A stretch of 64,000 nucleotides of DNA from an uncultured Alphaproteobacteria bacterium (GTDB lineage Bacteria > Pseudomonadota > Alphaproteobacteria > RF32 > CAG-239). This document shows positions 61,634 to 64,000 of this stretch, in pieces. Each line of letters starts with the position of its first letter. Position 1 is the first letter of the stretch. Under the pieces are notes generated by a model that was not told where the DNA came from, did no database searches, and saw only the letters and a list, made by a program, of their open reading frames with translations. The stretch lies in NCBI GenBank assembly GCA_934277545.1, contig CAKQUG010000005.1:62001-126000 (forward strand). The letters run 5' to 3'. The translations under genes and the position numbers were made by a program.

Positions 61634-62770
61634 CTATAATTTTTCAAATAAAGCGACTAATTCGCTGTGCGTTGAATAAACAAATTGGTCGACAAGTGTT
61701 ATTTCTATAACACGATAGCCGCCGGAAATCAATGTATTTGCATCATTTACAAACGTGTGCGGATTGCATGATACGGCAATAACTTTTTGCGGCTTATCCT
61801 CGTCCGGCATAGAGGCCAGCTGCGCAGTTTGGGCGGCAGCTCCGGCACGCGGAGGGTCAAATACCACAATGTCAAATCCTTTCAGTTCACTGCCGTCAAG
61901 CGGATATTTAAACAGATTTTTGCGGCAGATTTTAATATTGGGAATAGTATTATGATTGACTGATTTTTGAAAACCCTCAAGTAATTCATCAGAAGAATCA
62001 ACCGCAGTTATCTTATTTTTTAAATTTGCCGCCAGCGGATAAGAAAACGTTCCGACACCGCAGAATAAATCGGCAATACTGCCTTGCGAACCGCCGATAT
62101 ATTTCAGCACCAAATTTATCAACGCCTGTTCGCCGGCATCAGAAGCTTGCAAAAATGTTCCGGCCGGGATAAACACCTGATAGCCGCCGATATTCAAATA
62201 CGGACGATTTTTTTCTATTATCGTTTCCGGTTTACCGCTGCCGACTTGCACCGAAACCCGGGCGACATCTTCCAAACCGTTGGCAAAATCGCACAAAGCC
62301 ATGCGGTGTTCCAAACCTAAAGGCTCGTTTATCTCCAGCAGCACATCCACGCCGTTCACGGCTTCGGTCAGCCAAATATCACCGCTGCCGACATTATAGG
62401 TACGGAATTTTTTATTTTTAAGCTTTTCCGAAACTTTAATATTGCAAAATTCACGCAAAAAAATCCGCAGCTGTGGAATAAGGCTGTTAATTTTCACTGT
62501 CAGCAAAGGGCAGTTATCCATATTTATAATTTCATGGCTTTTGCTTTCATTAAAGCCAAGCACCAAATTTCCGCGATTATGCTTAAAAGCCAGCTCGGCG
62601 CGGCGGCGTGTTCCGTCGGCAATAAAAACAGGCTCGCCGGTTTTTACGTTTTCTTGATTCAGCTGCTGCACAACTTTTTCAAACTGTTCGGTTTTCAGTT
62701 TTTGATAATCCTTCAAATTTAAATTGCGATACGGACAGCCGCCGCAAATTTGCTGATATGGACAAGTCAT
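61634..62770 (-). CDS. RNA m5U methyltransferase, TrmA/RlmD family
   Basis: A 378-residue SAM-dependent RNA methyltransferase with an iron-sulphur cluster. I start at the ATG at 62770 (MTCPYQQ), 4 bases after GAGGA; an in-frame start at 62854 would overlap the diguanylate cyclase gene. The cluster ligands are CPYQQICGGCPY and a later Cys in DNCPLL. SAM motif: LFCGVGTFSYPLA. The substrate and nucleophile motifs are DPPRAGAAAQ and VSCNPHTF. It resembles RlmC/RlmD 23S rRNA enzymes or TrmA; the target U cannot be told. It follows the diguanylate cyclase directly. Confidence 0.85.
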   Translation of the reverse strand: MTCPYQQICGGCPYRNLNLKDYQKLKTEQFEKVVQQLNQENVKTGEPVFIADGTRRRAELAFKHNRGNLVLGFNESKSHEIINMDNCPLLTVKINSLIPQLRIFLREFCNIKVSEKLKNKKFRTYNVGSGDIWLTEAVNGVDVLLEINEPLGLEHRMALCDFANGLEDVARVSVQVGSGKPETIIEKNRPYLNIGGYQVFIPAGTFLQASDAGEQALINLVLKYIGGSQGSIADLFCGVGTFSYPLAANLKNKITAVDSSDELLEGFQKSVNHNTIPNIKICRKNLFKYPLDGSELKGFDIVVFDPPRAGAAAQTAQLASMPDEDKPQKVIAVSCNPHTFVNDANTLISGGYRVIEITLVDQFVYSTHSELVALFEKL

Positions 62771-62777
62771 TTCTTCC

Positions 62778-64000
62778 TCACAAAATTTTATTTTCATAGT
62801 TATCCAACAAAGAAATTTCTTCGTTTTCTTCATTTTGAAACACCGGATGAACATTACGGCTTTGGTTTGCCGTTTTCTTTTTCATAATTTGCTTTACTTT
62901 TTGCTCATCGTAAATTTCCACACGGTTGCGTCCGTTGTTTTTGGCCAAATACATAGCGTCGTCCACTTGACGCAACAAAACATCCAAACTAGCGGTTTTT
63001 TCGGAAGAAACTACGCCGATACTGACAGTAAAATGAAATTTGTCGCCGTTTTCGCTTTCTATTTCCAAGCCGGCGAGGCTTTGCCGCAAACGCTCGGCCA
63101 CAACCCTCGCCGACTGAGAATTAGTGTTATCCAAATAAATTACAAATTCTTCACCGCCGAAACGACAGACAATATCGTCTTCACGCAAATCATTCTGACA
63201 GCAGGCAACCAATTCGGTCAAAACTTTATCGCCGGTTTTATGCCCGTAAGTATCGTTTACATTTTTGAATTTGTCAGCGTCAATCATCAGCAAGCTGAAG
63301 TTCTGCTGTTTTTTTAAGGCCTCTTTAATGCGTTCAGGCACCAGTTTTTCAAAATAGCGGCGGTTCCAAGCCAAAGTAAGCGGGTCGCGTTCGGCTTGAA
63401 ACTGCAAAGAGGTTTCGCGCGCTTTTCGCAAAGTTATGTTTTGAAACGCCATATATAACGCCATTTCATTGTTATAATCAATGGCTTTTGCCGAAACCGA
63501 AAGCCAAAACGGCGCAGAACTGATAAGATTGCAAACCATTAAATCAAAGTCTTGCACTTCATGTTCTTTTTCTAATTTTTCTAAAAAAGCCTTACGGTTT
63601 TCTTCATCCACAAAAAAGTCTTTCAGCTTAAAATAGCCGCATTCTTTTTTGGTTATGCCGAACAGCTCGCCGGCTTTGTTATTGATGAGCAAAATTTTGT
63701 CGCCGGTGATTTTGGAAATGATAATCGGGAAAGGCGATGAATCTATCATTGCCGCCATCTGCAAATTGAGTTTATCTATCAAATTCCAGCTTTTTTGCAA
63801 TTCCTGGCGCAGCATATTGATTTTGATAAAAATAACGGCAGCGGCAAACACATAAAGCCAAAACCAATTCAAAATATTAAGATTCAGCCAATTATATTTG
63901 AAAAAGAAGGTTGAAACAACCAACTTGCCCCACAGCATAAACACAGAGCAAAACAACAGGAAATATCCCAAGCTGAAATTGCCGATACAGCGCCGAATCA
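62778..64000 (-). CDS. Diguanylate cyclase with PAS domain, N-terminus beyond window edge
   Basis: A GGDEF protein of at least 407 residues. The first visible codons (including the stretch before FLLFCSVFMLW) stay open to the right edge, so the start lies outside. Two or more hydrophobic segments are followed by a PAS-like domain (ASPFPIIISKITGDKILLINNKAG) and the GGDEF domain. The active site is RFGGEEFVIYL, so catalytic. The inhibitory RxxD site is REDD five residues before it. Substrate-binding DADKFKNVNDTYGHKTGD is complete. It makes cyclic di-GMP, which in turn usually acts on surface adhesion; the giant pilin nearby could be in that path (inference). Confidence 0.9.
   Translation of the reverse strand, partial: IRRCIGNFSLGYFLLFCSVFMLWGKLVVSTFFFKYNWLNLNILNWFWLYVFAAAVIFIKINMLRQELQKSWNLIDKLNLQMAAMIDSSPFPIIISKITGDKILLINNKAGELFGITKKECGYFKLKDFFVDEENRKAFLEKLEKEHEVQDFDLMVCNLISSAPFWLSVSAKAIDYNNEMALYMAFQNITLRKARETSLQFQAERDPLTLAWNRRYFEKLVPERIKEALKKQQNFSLLMIDADKFKNVNDTYGHKTGDKVLTELVACCQNDLREDDIVCRFGGEEFVIYLDNTNSQSARVVAERLRQSLAGLEIESENGDKFHFTVSIGVVSSEKTASLDVLLRQVDDAMYLAKNNGRNRVEIYDEQKVKQIMKKKTANQSRNVHPVFQNEENEEISLLDNYENKIL

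Noticed and set aside
1..64000. CRISPR arrays, IS elements, integrases or prophage genes
   Set aside because: No regularly spaced direct repeats, transposase motifs or phage structural genes were seen on either strand.

Overview
The window looks like a chromosomal segment of a low-GC (about 40% by eye) Gram-negative bacterium, most likely an uncultured Alphaproteobacterium of the host- or gut-associated kind. The signs are an RND efflux system, a Skp/OmpH protein, a lipid A phosphoethanolamine transferase, a type-4 uracil-DNA glycosylase, RNase J, an rplJ leader of alphaproteobacterial type, dispersed 'cattgcgag...gcaatcc' repeats, and the order nuoL-nuoM-nuoN-birA-rnj, which is typical of that class. 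Gene density is high and almost everything is chromosomal housekeeping. There is no phage, IS element or CRISPR array. The taxonomic call is inference from gene content.

Layout. 1-5 kb: thioredoxin reductase (cut by the window edge), a membrane-anchored GH24 muramidase, a ferredoxin, a methyltransferase and a secreted protein with two LprI-like domains. 5-11 kb: a TetR-RND adaptor-RND pump operon with operator-like palindromes, running into rsmB. 11-18 kb: two unknown genes, a nitroreductase-like protein, pth-rplY on the other strand, a prepilin peptidase and a two-module AAA ATPase. 18-20 kb: groES-groEL. 20-30 kb (minus strand): an MscS channel, an aspartate-semialdehyde dehydrogenase homologue without its catalytic residues, a secreted HExxH protein, a compositionally foreign small gene, a phosphoethanolamine transferase and alaS. 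30-40 kb: tspO, a divergent RNase J paralogue, a TPR lipoprotein, a uracil-DNA glycosylase, two related secreted proteins, ompH, dgkA and hemW. 40-50 kb (minus strand): a DMT transporter, uup, rnj, birA, then nuoN, nuoM and nuoL. 50-54 kb: tRNA-Lys and the rplK-rplA-rplJ-rplL ribosomal operon with two structured leaders. 54-59 kb: a 1257-residue protein with a type IV prepilin N-terminus and a small pilus-like partner. 59-64 kb: mutT, transketolase, an RNA m5U methyltransferase and a diguanylate cyclase (cut by the window edge).

Most notable. (i) The nuoL, nuoM and nuoN homologues keep the canonical alphaproteobacterial neighbourhood but have lost nearly all the charged residues that form the proton path, and nuoA-K are not next to them. 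(ii) The giant prepilin-like protein changes base composition partway along, as expected of a mosaic adhesin, and a prepilin peptidase lies elsewhere in the window. (iii) The Asd-like protein has lost its Cys, Arg and His and resembles USG-1. (iv) Many promoters share a -35 element of the form TTGC(A/T) followed by a T-rich stretch and a 16-17 bp spacer. (v) The ribosomal operon is cut off from secE-nusG and from rpoBC, and carries a probable L1-binding leader and an L10 leader.
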